DNA of 64,000 bases from Callorhinus ursinus (lineage: Eukaryota > Chordata > Mammalia > Carnivora > Otariidae). Below the pieces are notes generated by a model, which worked only from the letters and a program-made list of their open reading frames with translations, was not told the origin of the DNA and made no database searches. The DNA lies in the NCBI RefSeq assembly GCF_003265705.1, contig NW_020313159.1, positions 706,919-770,918 of the forward strand, given 5' to 3'. The stretch's first letter is position 1, and every line of letters begins with the position of its first letter. Both the position numbers and the translations under genes were made by a program. Below, piece after piece: positions 24,501 to 36,790 of the stretch.

Positions 24501-25360
24501 TGTGGGAAATCTTTTAGAATTAAGTGAGGATGTGCTGGGGACAAACTCTCACTGTTTTGGAAGTGTCTTTATTCAGTGCTTCTTTCCCTTCCTCTCTTCT
24601 TCCTTCTTTTTGGCCATCATTTGCTGGAAGACAGCCTCTCCTGGCACAGCTCTGGGCTGACAACTGTTTTGGCCTCAGCAACGTGAAGACACCGCTCTCC
24701 CGTCCCCGGTTCCACCTTGGCCGCCGAGAAGCAGCTACTCCATCTGGACAGCTGTCTTTCCCCTCAGCTGCTGTGAAGAGTCTGTCTTTGCCATCCTGCA
24801 GTCTCGCTGTTATGAATCTTGCATCTGGGGATGGGTGTCTTCCATCAGCACCAACACTCTCCAAATATGGCCTCAGCCCCCTCCCCCTCCTCTAGAATTC
24901 ACATTAAATATGCATTTGCCTTTCTATATTTTCCTTTTCTTTCTCTCTCAGCTGCATTCTGGATAATTTCTCAGTTCCATCTATTGGTTCTGTTCCCTCC
25001 TCAACTTTACCTAACTTGTCACTAAACTCACCTCCTGAGTTTGGAATTTCTATTATGTCTTTTGTTTTTAAAAATTCTATTGTTTTAAAAACACTTTTTG
25101 GCTATTTTTAGGACTCATTTTATCTCCCTCTTGTAGTTCTGTAAACAACTAAAATACATGAGTTTACGTTCTGTGTCTATTACTCACACCATCCGAGATT
25201 TAATTTCGTTCATTCTTTCAGCTTACTTTGCTCACGGTATCTTGTTCCCCGGCATGTTCCGAAATTTTTTATCCTGGGTTCCTACTTCTTGGTATTTTAA
25301 CTGTGAGAATCTTTTGCATTTCCTTCTTCTGGGAATCTGGGAGCCGTGCCAACTCAAGAC

Positions 25361-27640
25361 CACTTCAAATGAAACTCCTTGTGAGATGTCACAGACCACG
25401 CAGGAGATCGTACCCGGTGACAGGGCTGCAGCCTCGCACCCCTCAGGTCAGACGGAGGGCAGGCGGGATCGCCATGGCTTCCCTACTATTCTGAGCTGGT
25501 CCTGGCAGTATGTGGTGTTATTCACTTGGTTTAAGATCTCTAAGGATTTGCATATTGCCAGACACCTGATATGATTAAAATGGTATCTATATCTTTGCAT
25601 TCAGCATTTCACGGTGTTCTCTGAACAGAGTCAGCCCCGTATCTGTTCTTCCAGTGCACGGATGGAAAAAGGAAAACCCTGGCCCCCACCCCATCCCCAA
25701 CCACCCTGCTTAGGGAGCAGCAACTACTTTAATGCAGGTTTGAGCAAAACCTGGTGGGAAACTAAATATAAAGTGTGTAAAACATTAAGTAATTTGGTAA
25801 TTTTATATTACACTAAATATAACTATAAATACACGTGTATGAAACTGTCAGATTATTCAAAGTTGTCATGCAATTTGGGTAGGAACTCTTGCTTGGACTC
25901 TGAACAGGAAAAGCCAACAACACCCCTGCTGCAGAGTGACTTGAAGGTGGACGCGGGTCTCTCCCCTGCCCGCAATCTGCACTTGCCTCCCACCCCCGTC
26001 TGTCTCCAACACTCCCGGGGCACGCTGCTGGATCTGAAGCCCACGCCCCGAAGTGCCCACTTATCACACAAGCTGACTCATCTCCTCCGAGGGGTGGCAT
26101 CTGCCTGGGGCTGCCACGTTCTGGGCACGGCTGCGGGAAGCAGAGCCAGGACTCCTGAGCTTGAGGCCTCTTCTCGCCTCACTCCACCATAGATTATGAA
26201 GGAGCACTTGTCTCCACGTGACAAACCTCTCCTTTAATGATCTCTTATTCATGAAACAGAGATGTGAGGACGGCTCTGGAAGCAGATGTTAGAGAAGCAT
26301 GAAAGGAGCATCGTCAGTGTTGTCCCATTTGCACCCAGGAGGTGCGAGAGGGCCTCACGACAGACTCCCAGCCAACTCTCCACACAGCTCCTGGGCACGC
26401 ACGCCCCGTGTCCCTGCACAGACCCTGCTGACGAGCCGCGACCACACAGCTGTCCACTTGTCAGTGGTCACCGCAGCAGGGACGCTTCTCCTTCACTTTC
26501 TTTGCCATTCCAAATTTGGGTTTTTTTTTTTCTTTTTAAAGCTCTGTAAAAACTGAAGACACCGAACACGTTCCAGCCTCAAATGCAAAAGTCCCCATTG
26601 GAGCGGAGGGTCTGGAAAGCATTCTCTCCTTGGAAACTGAAAGGTCGATTTGTCAAACCCCACACCTCAGGTCCCCAAGAAAGGTTCTTCAGCCCTTGTG
26701 TTCTAGCCATAACCGAATAAATAAATGAGACTTTTATCTGTCGGTCTCTTGTGAAGTCTCCCGAGAGCAGGCAGGGTTTCTGCGAAAATGCAGCTTAGCT
26801 GCATGGTAATAATAATGACAGGCTGGTAAAAGCTAATGTCAGCTTCAATTTCCAAGTCATTTTTCAAATTATTTTAATTAGATATTGTTTCAATCTCACT
26901 TACATTAATTTAATATCTGATATCAACATTTCAGTTTTCAATTTGTTCAAATGATTTTTTTCCAGTCTGCCTGGTTGCCTGCAGTAATTTAAAATACAAT
27001 GTTTATCTTCAAGCAATTTTCAGTGTGTGGGTCCTGGTGAACTGCTATGTTCAATAAAAGTGATGGGGAAGGGAGGGACCATGGTGTTTTGGAAAAATGG
27101 AAATTTATCTCCTCATTTATCTCTAGACATTACAGTAAGCAGGTAGAGCTGGGGCTAGGTGCTCATAATAATAAGATTTTCCACCAATTTCACTGTGTAA
27201 TTGGCTTTCCCAATGCAAATCTCAGTGAAATCTGATGATGGTTTTTTTATTATTATTATTAAAAGGTACCAGGATAAATAGCCACATCTCCTCATCAACA
27301 TATTTTCTGATAATCTTTAGCCACAAGACCTGAGACCTGCCCCCCAAAGACCTGCCCCCATCTTGTTTGCAGATGCACTGTAGTAGTTTTAGGTTCTGAG
27401 TTTCATGTTACCTCTCCCCCAACCTATTAGCACAGACTTTGGTAAAGACACCCTTCGATCATGGCAAACATGAGGTTGAACTCGGCCTCCACATTACAAA
27501 GTGTGGGAGGAGGCAGATATCCTCAGGTGCTCGTCTAAGATGAGAGAATTTGTTTCTTCTTGAAGTTCATAGTTAGAATATGTGGATTCAAACTATACTT
27601 GAAAAGTCTGAAGAACTTACAACAGTGAATACACATTCCA
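25361..27640. other. Unique sequence, no gene seen
   Basis: Contains the poly-T at 26521-26540, a (TTA)n stretch at 27242-27264 and an AT-rich block at 26780-27240 listed separately. A plus-strand open frame of 192 codons (25614-26192) has no recognisable domain or splice context and is not called. Confidence 0.4.
26780..27240. promoter_or_regulatory. Candidate noncoding regulatory element
   Basis: Repeat-free AT-rich DNA with a TAATTA core at 26875-26880, many further ATTA/TAAT motifs, and GC-balanced edges. It contains no transposon sequence although ancient L1s lie on both sides, which suggests insertions may be excluded. Conservation is untested. Confidence 0.3.
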
Positions 27641-29110
27641 AATCACTTGAGAACAACATAAAGTCAAACATGATCTACATGGCTAAAGACAGATACTACA
27701 AGAAACAGAAGGGATGCACAGAAAGTGGAGAGCAGGAAACAAGATGATGAATGAATTAAAAACATGTGTAGTTATGACAATAAATGTAAACAGGTTAAAT
27801 TTTACTCCTAGGACAAAGTCTCTCACTTAAGTCAAAAGTATTAACTACAAGAAACACATCTCAAACAAATCAGTTCAGAAATATTAAAAATTTAAGGAGT
27901 AGAGGAAAAATAAGGTACAGATAAACAGAAATGAAGGAAGGGTCATGATATGAACATCAAGACAATACAGAATTATATAAAAAGTTATTTTTAAGTGAAA
28001 TAAAGTAATTATCCAAAATAAAGGTACAGTGTATGTGCCAAGAAATAAGACAAAATGTTGAAATTAGTAAAGGAGAACTGACATGCCTCCCAAGGCTTGA
28101 CAGACAGAAAACCCAATGGCAGCCAACATGCATGGCCTCCCACATGCTGAGGACTGTGACTAGCGCTTTCACTGCCTGCCACAACGCGCCCTTTAAGAGA
28201 GGGCCTTTCAATTGTCCCACTGCACGAGTGAGAAAGACTGAGCTTACTCCAGGGGATAAGTACCTTCCCTAAAGTCACACAGCTAAGAAATGGCAGACCA
28301 GCCTTGACACTACTCTCCCCAACCCACGTGGGGGACATATGGACGACAATTCAGTAGCGACTGATCCAACTCTATGGTGTAGAAACAAAAATATAGATGA
28401 TCCGGTATTGGGCCCTAAAGGAGACCTTCAGGAGTTCCAAACAATAAAACTTATATAAGGAATCTAATAAAATTAAAAATTAGTAACCGCAGAAAATGAA
28501 ACCATCCAATCAGTTGGGTATTGAAAAATACAGTCTTCAATAACTCTTAGGTTAAAGAAGACATCAAAACTCTGATTTCAAAATACTCAGCAAGTAATGG
28601 TATGAAAGCTGTAAATCTGAACTACGGGAGGTAACCAAAGCCTGCGTCATGGTGGGCCAGCACTGTTTCCATTGTTTCCTAAGAAACAAGGGAACAAAAA
28701 CCAGGTGTTCAAATTAAGGTGTCAGAACTCGAGGGAAGGAACAGAAATAAGAAGTAAAAATATCATTAATAAACTATAAAAGAAAACCAGGATTTATGAA
28801 TAAATCTGAGAGCAGGATTTTAGGCAAAAAATACATAAACTCTTATTAGAAGTCGAGTTAAGAGAGAGAAATGTGACACCTTCAACCCTAAAGTTACCAA
28901 AAATTAATCATGAAAAAGAAAATACAACCAAAGGTATGGTGAAAATTTTAGAGTTACAAGCTAAAAATATTACTTACGTATAAATATTCACAACTCTTAA
29001 GGAATTGAATTATAAACAAAGAAAACATAAATTACCAAACTGGCAAAGAAGAAAGAATCTGGATAGATAACTATGAAGAGAGAGAAAACTGTCCAACCTC
29101 CTTCAGGAGA
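27640..29110 (+). mobile_element. Ancient L1 (L1M-type), endonuclease to early RT region
   Basis: Plus-strand sequence resembles the endonuclease region of old L1s (for instance around 27780-27900) and, after the MIR at 28075-28320, continues through the later endonuclease and linker region to about 29110. Stops in all frames show it is a relic. The same orientation and the following segment at 29420-31270 suggest one element with an internal deletion. Confidence 0.65.
28075..28320 (-). repeat. MIR element (ancient SINE) within an L1
   Basis: The MIR can be followed in one direction: an agcgctttcactgcctgcca-type core, then gagtgagaaagactgagc, and the very characteristic aaagtcacacagctaagaaatggcagacc segment near 28271-28299. 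Strand is given from the position of the core relative to the tail and is moderately certain. L1 sequence resumes after about 28330. Confidence 0.8.
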
Positions 29111-29420
29111 AGATGAGTCTGACCGTGATGGCGCCAAGTTCATCAGTGACTTCAGGGAGTCAGTGACCCCGTGTTGGTGGCTCGCAGGCCCGTGGCCAAG
29201 TGAGTGAGCCACAGGGTGCGAAGGGTCAACGCCAGGGGTGTGCTTGGTGAGCACAGCGAACTGAGGGCAGAGGCCCTGCCTGTTTCCTCTTCCCTCTGAA
29301 TGTTCAGGAGCCGAAATGTTTGGAATCTCCAAAACCTCTTGAGCAAAACACCCATTTCGTCGTGACAACTTACTAAGTCAGAAGTTGAGACAGCCACACA
29401 AATAGCTTGGGCCACTGCAG
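29110..29420. other. Unassigned segment between two L1 pieces
   Basis: About 310 bases of GC-balanced sequence replace what should be the central reverse-transcriptase region of the L1. I recognise no repeat family or coding motif. It may be an insertion with associated deletion, or unrelated DNA if the two L1 pieces are independent. Confidence 0.4.
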
Positions 29421-31270
29421 CACCTAGACGTCCCCATGCAGAGAACAAAACGGGGCACAGATCTCACACCTTCCACAAAAACGAATCCACAATTAAACCC
29501 AAATGTGGAATGCAAAACTATGAACCTCCTAGAGGAGAGCACAGGTGAACATGTGGGTGAACTGGGCTGGGGCGGGGGGGTGACGTTTAAAAGTATGCTC
29601 CATAAAAGAAAATATTGATAGGTAGGAATTGGCTAAAATTAAAAACTGCTCTGCAAAAGCCACGGTCAAGAGAATAAAAAGACAAACCCGAAGCTGGGGG
29701 AAAATGCTTGCAGAAGACGCCTCTGACAAAGGACTTGTATATACACAAAATACAAATCATACAAAATGTATACAAAAAACTCTTTAAAACTCAACAATAA
29801 GAAAACAAACAACACAAGTAATAAATGGGCTCATGATCTTAACAGACACTTCACCAATGAAGGTACACAGATGGCAGATGAGCACATGAAAAGCTGGTGC
29901 ACATCACGTGTCATCAGCAAAATGCAAATTTAACAAGGTACCGCTATTGTGATGAGAAAAACAACTGTTTTTTTGAGTTTGCTGTCTGGGCGTCTTACAG
30001 TCTGACAACCTGCCCACACCCAGGGTCGGGGCATTTAGGTAAGGCCAAGTTCCTGCTCTGCTTTTCCTGGGGACCTTTTCAAGATAACCACTTAGAGCTG
30101 AGCCCCAAAGAGTGAGTGACCTCCACCCCAGCCACCTTGTAGATAGAATGTGCTTGTTAGCCTGCTCTCCATCTCCTGTCGCTGGTGACCTGGGACTGTG
30201 GACCGCCCTCCCTCCCGCACTGCACCCCCTGTTCTGGGATCCATAAGTAATGAGAGATCTTGTGACCGAGCTTCCTTTGTGTGGGTGTATTGAAACTGCA
30301 TCTTCAATCAAAATGACCCGGTGGGTTCACTTCCCAAGGTGGAAGCTCCGATGCTGAGGGAACCACCTGCCACCCCCATGTGGGTGGCCTGTGCCCTCAT
30401 TCGGCAGGTCAGAATCTGCACATTCTTGAGCCCCCCAGCACAAGCACCCACCGATCAGAATGGCCCAAATCCAGAGCCCTGACCACAGCAAGTGCTGGTG
30501 AGGATGTGGGGCAGCCAGAGTGCTCCCAGGTCGCTGCTAGGGAGTGGGGCAGCTTGGAGTTTCCGACAAAGCTAGACACACGTGCACAATTTGGTCCAGC
30601 ACCATGCTTCTTGGCATGTACTCACAGGAACCGAGAACTTATGCCCACACAGACACCCCTACATGCAGCTTTATTCGTAATGGTCAAAACTTGGGAGCAA
30701 CCAAGATGTCCTTCAGTAGATGAGTGGATAAATAAACCGCGGTCCATCCAGACAATGGAATATTATTCAGCATGAAAAAGGAGTGAGTTATGGAGCCATG
30801 AAAAGACATGGAAGCGCCTTGAATGCATATCACTAAGTGAAAGAAGCCAATCTGAAAAGACTGCACACTGTGTGATTCCAACTCTATGATATTCTGGAAA
30901 AGGCCAAACTATGGAGACAGTAAAAAGATCGGGGTCACCCAAGGTCGGGGGAGGGAGGGATGAATAAGCAGAGCATTAAGAATTTTTAGGGCAGTGAAAC
31001 TATAATGGTGGACACGTGTCATTATGCATCTCTTAAAACCCACAGAATGTACAACACCAAGACTGACCCTAATGTTTACTATGGACTTTAGTCCGTAATT
31101 ATGTGTCACTACCAGCTCATCACGTGCAACAAATGTCCCACACCCATGGAACACGTTAATAACAGGGAACTGTGGGCAGAAGCGAGGTTCATGGGAGCAC
31201 TCTCTACTTTATACTTGATTTTTCTGTAAACATAAAGCTACTCTCCAAATAAAGCCTGTGTAAAAAACAA
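29420..31270 (+). mobile_element. Ancient L1 (L1M-type), ORF2 C-terminal part and 3' UTR
   Basis: Plus-strand sequence follows the ORF2 C-terminal region of old L1s from about 29420 to 29955, then, after a non-L1 insert (29956-30450), continues from about 30451 through the segment around 30660-30780 that encodes the final ORF2 part, into a 3' UTR ending in CAAATAAAG-type sequence and an A-rich stretch near 31245-31277. Frames are broken throughout. The reverse-transcriptase catalytic region is missing from the element as a whole. Confidence 0.75.
29956..30450. mobile_element. Possible solo LTR or other insert within the L1
   Basis: About 490 bases interrupt the L1 between segments that are adjacent in the parent element. 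The insert has no open frame of note, is GC-balanced, and begins TGTGATGAG and ends with CAGCACA-like sequence, as retroviral LTRs start with TG and end with CA. I could not identify a convincing target-site duplication or match it to a named LTR family, so this is a guess from structure. Confidence 0.35.
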
Positions 31271-32882
31271 AAAACAAGGGCTGAGCGTCCGTTGTTCCTA
31301 TCTGAGGTACAGATGACCCTGGGTAGACGTTCAGATGCCCTGAGGGCTTTAGGGGAAGGGCATCCTGTGGTGCAAAGATTATTACTACAGAGGAATGGTC
31401 AGTAGGAGTGTGAAGAGCGATTATCATTTTCCAACTCAGATGATTGGTGTTCTGTGTTTTAATTTTTAAAAACCAGGAGACAGGGCAGAGGAGGAGTGAC
31501 CCGGGGAAGGGCCCAGCTCTGGCTGGCTCTCTCTGCTACGACATGGGGCCCACGCACTGGGCCCTGACATGCAGCAAGGAGGAAAATGGACATCTGCCCC
31601 CAGGCCTGTGGTCTCACATCAAAAACTCCGCAGCATCGTGATTACCCGGCAAGTACAGATGGGACATGCACGAGACCTGTATCCTCTGCTAAGTACCCAT
31701 TTAAGCAAGATGAACATTCTCATCGTTGAGGACAAACCAGCAAGTGTGATTTTGCTCGGACCACCTTCTCAGCATGAGCTTTCTTTGCTGGGGGAGCAGA
31801 AGCAGGATTAGGCTAAGATTAGGCTCTTTCCCTTCCAAACCACGTGAGGCAAGGGTTCTTCACTATTCATCAGGAGGGGCTGCGTCACGTCCTTATGCAG
31901 CATGCTGAAATCACACTGAGTTGGGAAAACATTTTCAATATTTCAACGGGCTGCTTCACTGAGTCACAAATAACAGAGCTAATCCATAAGGTCATTGGCT
32001 TACGAAAATCTATTTGCTCTGCTTCAGAGCAAAATGAAAATATACATTACAAATGATGGCACCGGTACCAAGCCAGCTCTGGGACCAGCCATCCCCATGG
32101 ATGCCTATCACTGGCAGTCAACAAATTCCTCCCTCTCCTTAAAGCCATTTTAATAAAGACCCCAGAGACTGTTTACTCAGGTGAACACATTTATTTGTAA
32201 CCAGGGTTTAATGTAAAATTTAGCCTAAACTGTGTGTGTGTGTTTCCATGCAGGTCTATAAATAAAACATCGTTCTAGGTTTTTCATGTTTATCCTAATG
32301 CTGTAAGGTGCGCAGTGTTATAGCAGCTCTCCTGGGCATGCTGTCTAACCCAAACTAGAAAAATCAGGTGGGTCACTGGGAGCCTTCCTGCAAGCCAGTG
32401 CAGGTGGGGCAGGAGAAGCTAGCCCCTCATTCCTGCTGTTGTCCATGACTCTGTGTGTCCAGGCAGGACAAGATTTCCCTAGCATTTCAGGGACCATCCA
32501 AACCTGGGGCTGGACCTGCCTGAGCCACAGGACATAGCACGTGGAGCCAAGCTCATTCTTCATGAGAGGTAGAGCGTGGGGCTTTCAAGCACACTTGATT
32601 GGAAAAAATGCAGAGAACATTATTCCCATCCTTCTGCGTGTGCCCGTTGGTCCAAATGGAGGCCAGAAACCAGCGTCTGAAGATCCTGCACAAATTCTGG
32701 GGGGCAAAGTCAATGAACATCTAACTTCTGAGGGTCTCACCCCATTCCTTCACCCAACAGATAAGAAGCCCAGAACACAGAGAGGTCACTTCTGCAAAAT
32801 GGGCCTAAGAGATAGATCTGATCCAAACAAACCAATGAGGGGGAATTTCAAAGGATAATGTGAAATCTCTTCAAGTTGAGAA
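31271..32882. other. Unique sequence, no gene seen
   Basis: Balanced-composition, repeat-free DNA with a short TG repeat at about 32229-32243. The part at 31840-32070, with AT-rich motifs and no repeat debris, might be a regulatory block. Short frames only. Confidence 0.4.
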
Positions 32883-32897
32883 AACCATCTGTTATAT

Positions 32898-32990
32898 GAA
32901 AACAATGAAGCGTGGATCACTACATCAAAAACTAATGATGTATTGTATGGTGACTAATATAACATAATAAAATAAAATTTTTTAAAAAAG
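32898..32990 (+). mobile_element. Very short 5'-truncated carnivore L1 tail
   Basis: Only about 93 bases of the end of the carnivore L1 3' UTR are present, followed by an A/T-rich tail with AATAAA-like units. The flanks aaccatctgttatatg (32883-32898) and aaccatctgaatatg (32992-33006) look like a target-site duplication with a small indel. Confidence 0.88.
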
Positions 32991-33006
32991 ATAACCATCT
33001 GAATAT

Positions 33007-35470
33007 GGTTTTCAATTCCAATGGCACCATTTAAGAGCCCCCCACCCCCGACCTACTATGGCAGGTGGCAGAGGAGGACCACCAGGAGTGTGGACAGTCT
33101 GGAGACCCCACCATAAAGGCCACACTGGAAGGGGAGAGGCCACGGGAGGGGCCAACAGTGACCACAGTCTTGAGCATTTCCCACTTCTGGGGGTGGGGGC
33201 AGCCGGGCCTCGCGCAGTACCCCCCACTGCAGGACAGGGCAAGAGCAGGGACGTTGGGGAGGATGCTTGGGGCTTCTCAGGGGTGGCTCTCCCTGGAGGG
33301 TGGCCTCTGGGCCAGACCCTGCGTTTCCTTTGCACTTATAAGGAGGAATTCTCAGCTGAAGCATCCTCAGGAATAATCCTGAGTTTCAATTGCAGCTGAC
33401 GAGGCGAGTAGGGTCTGGCAGGGACAGCTGCTCCTTGGGGACACTGTCTGACTCACGGAACCCCCACATCCCAGGATGGCCTCCGAGGCCCCAGGGTTGG
33501 TCCAGTGTCAGAGCCGGATACCCGGCAGTGGCCTGCTTAGGGCATGGGGGTTTCCATTCTGGAGCTCCAAGAGAAGATGGGGAAGGGGGAGGATGCCCTG
33601 GCTTGTTCCTGTGATGCCTGGGCAGGAAGCCCACTGCACCAGGCGACTTGAGGCCTGCCCTCCCAGACGGGAACTCGCCACTTCACAGCTCACTGTCCAG
33701 CTCACCCAATTTTGCGTGACTAAGATCTGTAATTCTCACTACCTTTAGGTGACAAAAACTTAGCCGCTGAAGTTCAAGAAGGCAAATGCAACAGTTAATG
33801 TACAGTGAAGACACAGGGCACCTGAGTTGAGCACCTCGCTTTAGTAGCTTAAATCCCTTCCAGAATCCTCAGAGGCTACATGCCCGCATTCGCTGTACCT
33901 GGATCGCCAGAGCAGCCCAGGACAGCCCCGGCCAGCTGGGCTCCACACTCTCCCGCAGCAGAACCCCCCCACATCCCTGTGGCTGGAGGCAAGCCTGGCC
34001 TGGTTCGGGGAGGCGAGCAGAAGCCAGGAGGTGCCTGGAGGGGGTGGGGGCTTCTCCAGCTGTCAAGGGCACAGGCACAGCCTGGGACCTTGTGAAAACA
34101 CAGATTCTGACCCGGGGCGGGGGCGCCAAGATCCTGCCTTTCTGGCACATTCCCAGGCGGAAGCCAGCGCCGCTGGTCAGCGCCAGAGAGGTGTCAGAGA
34201 GAAGCTAGCACCCGCCGCCACACCCTCAAAGAGCTGGGAAAACGCGAAACGATATTCGAAAAAGGACAGGAGTGGAGGAAGAGCGGGCTGCCAGCTGCAC
34301 CAGCAAATGTCCACAGGTTTCTCTCTCTCTGCGTAATTCTACAGCCCCCTCTCCCAGAGATGAGAGCAGCATTTCCCCGCAAACTATTTCGTGGTTTTGT
34401 GGTGATTTTCAGGACGCGCACCATCATTAGGGCAAACCGGTATAGACGGCGTTGAGCACAAACGAATGGATCTGATTTACATTTGCATATTGCATGTACC
34501 GTGCATGTCATCTGTGCACTTACTGTCCCTCTGTCTGCCATTTCCCCGCCTACCCCGCCACAGCAAGCCGAGGCGGAGAAACCCGCTTTGATCAAGCACA
34601 GGCCAGGAACTGTGGTAGAGCTTTACATACCCTGCCTCACGCTGAATTCACGGGAGATGGTAACAGCTCAGTAGAAACAATGAGACCAGGAAGGGATTTT
34701 CAAAATCGCCCCATTTAATCCCCTTTCTGTTACGGCCTGGGCCCAGCCACGGGGTCTCTGAGCCGCCGGCCAGGGGCAGGTCTGTTGCACTCACAGGCCC
34801 TCAGCACCGCTGAACGCCCACACCTGACTGGAAGGGCGTCCTCTCCTGCTTACCAGCCCTGGGAAGGACACTGCCTGCCTGCCGCCTGGAGCTCGTGCGT
34901 CCTGTCTGCTGGTAAGCGGTGGGGGACCGCTGTCTCACTGTGTCTGGAACCCTGGCTCCAGGGGTCCTGCCACCAGAGAGCTCCTGACGCGGGGCCCCAA
35001 AGACAGAAAACCCCATGACACTGAGTGTCTGGGAGCAGAGGCCTGGCTGTGCGGTGCGGGCGTGTGGGAGTGAGAAGCAGGAGGGGAGGTGGGCCCTCGC
35101 TGAATGCAATGTCTCCTTCAAATTGCCCACGCAGACCTGCGGCGGCGAGCTTGGTGGGGTTGTGAGGAGCTCGAGCCCTTCTTGGCGTCTTCTGTGCATG
35201 AAATTGCGTTCGGCTCTCGGGACTCGTGAAGACAGGGGCACCCTGGGAACAGGAGTGTGAGCTCTTGCGGAACCAGCCACAAGCCCAGGCGACATTCACT
35301 GAGTGCTTCTGGTGGCCACAGCAGCCTGACCTTGATGTTTTTAGACTGTTCTCTTGTTTGCCGTCTGGCTTGGGGCTCCCTGGGCTTCCTCTTCCACCAC
35401 TGGGGGCGGGCTGCACATCATTCTTCTTTCCCTGGTCCCCGAGATCCCGCTACGTGCACATGAGTCCGTG
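33007..35470. other. Mostly GC-rich unique sequence, no gene supported
   Basis: Contains a possible MER20 relic at 34065-34180. The rest is unique DNA with overlapping open frames on both strands, including a minus-strand frame of 188 codons (34850-35416) without recognisable domains. An AT-richer patch at 34380-34520, with acatttgcatattgcatg, might be regulatory. Confidence 0.4.
34065..34180 (+). repeat. Probable MER20-type DNA transposon relic
   Basis: The order cctgggaccttgtgaaaaca, cagattctgac, a G-rich ggggcgggggcgcc stretch, then gatcctgcctttctgg and cccaggcgg follows the layout of the non-autonomous hAT element MER20. Ends are not clear and divergence is high. Confidence 0.5.
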
Positions 35471-35870
35471 CGACACTCCTCAGGTCACTTAGGCTCTCTT
35501 TATTTTTCTCTGTTCTTCAGGTTGGACAAGTTGACAGACTTCTTCTGCCGTCAAGTCTATGCAGGGAACTTTCCATTTGACACATGCTTTTCTTTCCTGA
35601 GACCTCAGTGTGGTCTTCTGTGTAGTCTGATTTTCTGCTCAGGTCCCCGTGTGCCCAATGTATGATCATATTTTCCTTTTAAGTTCTTGGGCATATTTAT
35701 AATAGTTGTTTTAAAGTCCAGAGTCTGTGTCTAATGACCACTTCTTTTTTTTCATTCTGGATCACATTTTCCTGCTTCTTCACATATTCAGTGGTTTTTT
35801 GTTTTGTTTTGTTTTGTTTTTGTATGGCGGACATTTTGATTGGAACAGCATAGGAACCTAGTTACACCTT
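35470..35870 (-). mobile_element. Ancient L1 fragment (5'/ORF1 side)
   Basis: Minus-strand resemblance to the 5' portion of old mammalian L1s or HAL1: segments such as catatttataatagttgttttaaag at 35692-35717 in antisense orientation and a ttctggatcacattttcctg segment follow the expected order. A (TTTTG)n microsatellite at 35795-35822 interrupts it. Confidence 0.55.
35795..35822 (+). repeat. (TTTTG)n microsatellite
   Basis: About five pentanucleotide units of TTTTG, nearly perfect, inside the ancient L1 fragment. Confidence 0.9.
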
Positions 35871-36550
35871 ATTACTTTTTAAATTAGAAATAACTGTGAT
35901 TTATTAGTATCTATATTCATTAGTATCTATTTTTCTTCCTTTAGAGCTGCTTATTTATCCTTACAATGTGCGCCAACACCACTTTAACATGGGCTTTGTA
36001 ATCCAAAAGTGAACCTGTTACTAAAGTAAGTGCAAACAAGCAACAAAATAAAGTAAATGCAAACATATTCTCCTGTTTTAACTTACCCCACATCTTCTTA
36101 CCCAGAGATGCTCAATAGTCATCGCTGAATTTTACTGCAGCTACTACTATATGAAAGTCCACATTGAGAGGAAAGGGTATTCTGCCTCAACTAATTTAAA
36201 AACATACTAAGTCACTGGGCTTAGCTCTCTGTTTTGCTGAAGACACAGCACATGAATCATGGGCTCTGTGGGTACCACTGCCGTTCACATGACTTCCCGA
36301 ACTAGAACACGTTGGCCACGTGCTTTCCCAACTCCGCACATCATCAACAAACCCTCCTGAGGGTCCCTCCAGGAGCTCTCTGTTCACCGATCCTTGCCTC
36401 TCCTCCCACGTGGACACCAGGGAGTGGGGGGTGAGGTGGTATCTAAAATGAAAACCTGGTCATGTGCAGTCTGTGTACAAGTCCCCAGAGGCACTGCAAG
36501 CACTCCATCAGACACTCCTAAGTCCCCACCCATCCTTTAGGGGCACCTGC
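35871..36550. other. Unique sequence, no gene seen
   Basis: AT-rich to about 36100, where a gtaagtgcaaacaagc / gtaaatgcaaacatat near-repeat 30 bases apart is visible, then balanced DNA. No gene or known repeat was recognised. Confidence 0.35.
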
Positions 36551-36790
36551 CACGCCCTGCCATGTGACTTTTCTTAAACACACCATGTTCCTGTTCACTT
36601 TGGGTCTCTTTGCGTACATCTGCCTCTTGCAGAAGGTCCTCCCACCTCCCTCACCCATGTCAACCCCCCTCGCTGGGGTGATTCCGTGTCATTCTTCAGA
36701 ACTCACCCACAGGCACCTTGTAGGAAGCCTTCCTGGGACTTTTCATGACCTCAGGCTAGAGGCTCGTTCTTTGTGAAGGCCCTCGTGCAG
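36550..36790 (+). repeat. L2 element 3' portion
   Basis: A cttgcagaaggtcctcccacc segment, then actcacccacaggcacctt, then gaagccttcctgggac resemble consecutive parts of the 3' region of LINE-2. Divergence is high. The open frame at 36564-36776 falls inside it and is not a gene. Confidence 0.65.

Larger units (their letters stand above)
20240..25360 (-). mobile_element. Ancient L1 (L1M-type), decayed, near-complete ORF2 region
   Basis: Read on the minus strand, the right end resembles the 5'/ORF1-side of old mammalian L1 elements; the endonuclease region follows (about 22950-24180), then the reverse-transcriptase region (about 21980-22950), the C-terminal part (about 20780-21640) and the 3' UTR side to about 20240. 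Order and orientation agree throughout, so I read it as one element. It is riddled with stops, and its open frames are fragments of at most about 190 codons. Two SINEs (21105-21308 and 21327-21527) interrupt it. Both outer boundaries are uncertain by 100 bases or more. Assignment is by resemblance to L1M consensus known to me, not by alignment. Confidence 0.75.

Noticed and set aside
23151..25574. Series of hydrophobic plus-strand frames resembling membrane proteins
   Set aside because: They are antisense translations of T-rich ancient L1 sequence.
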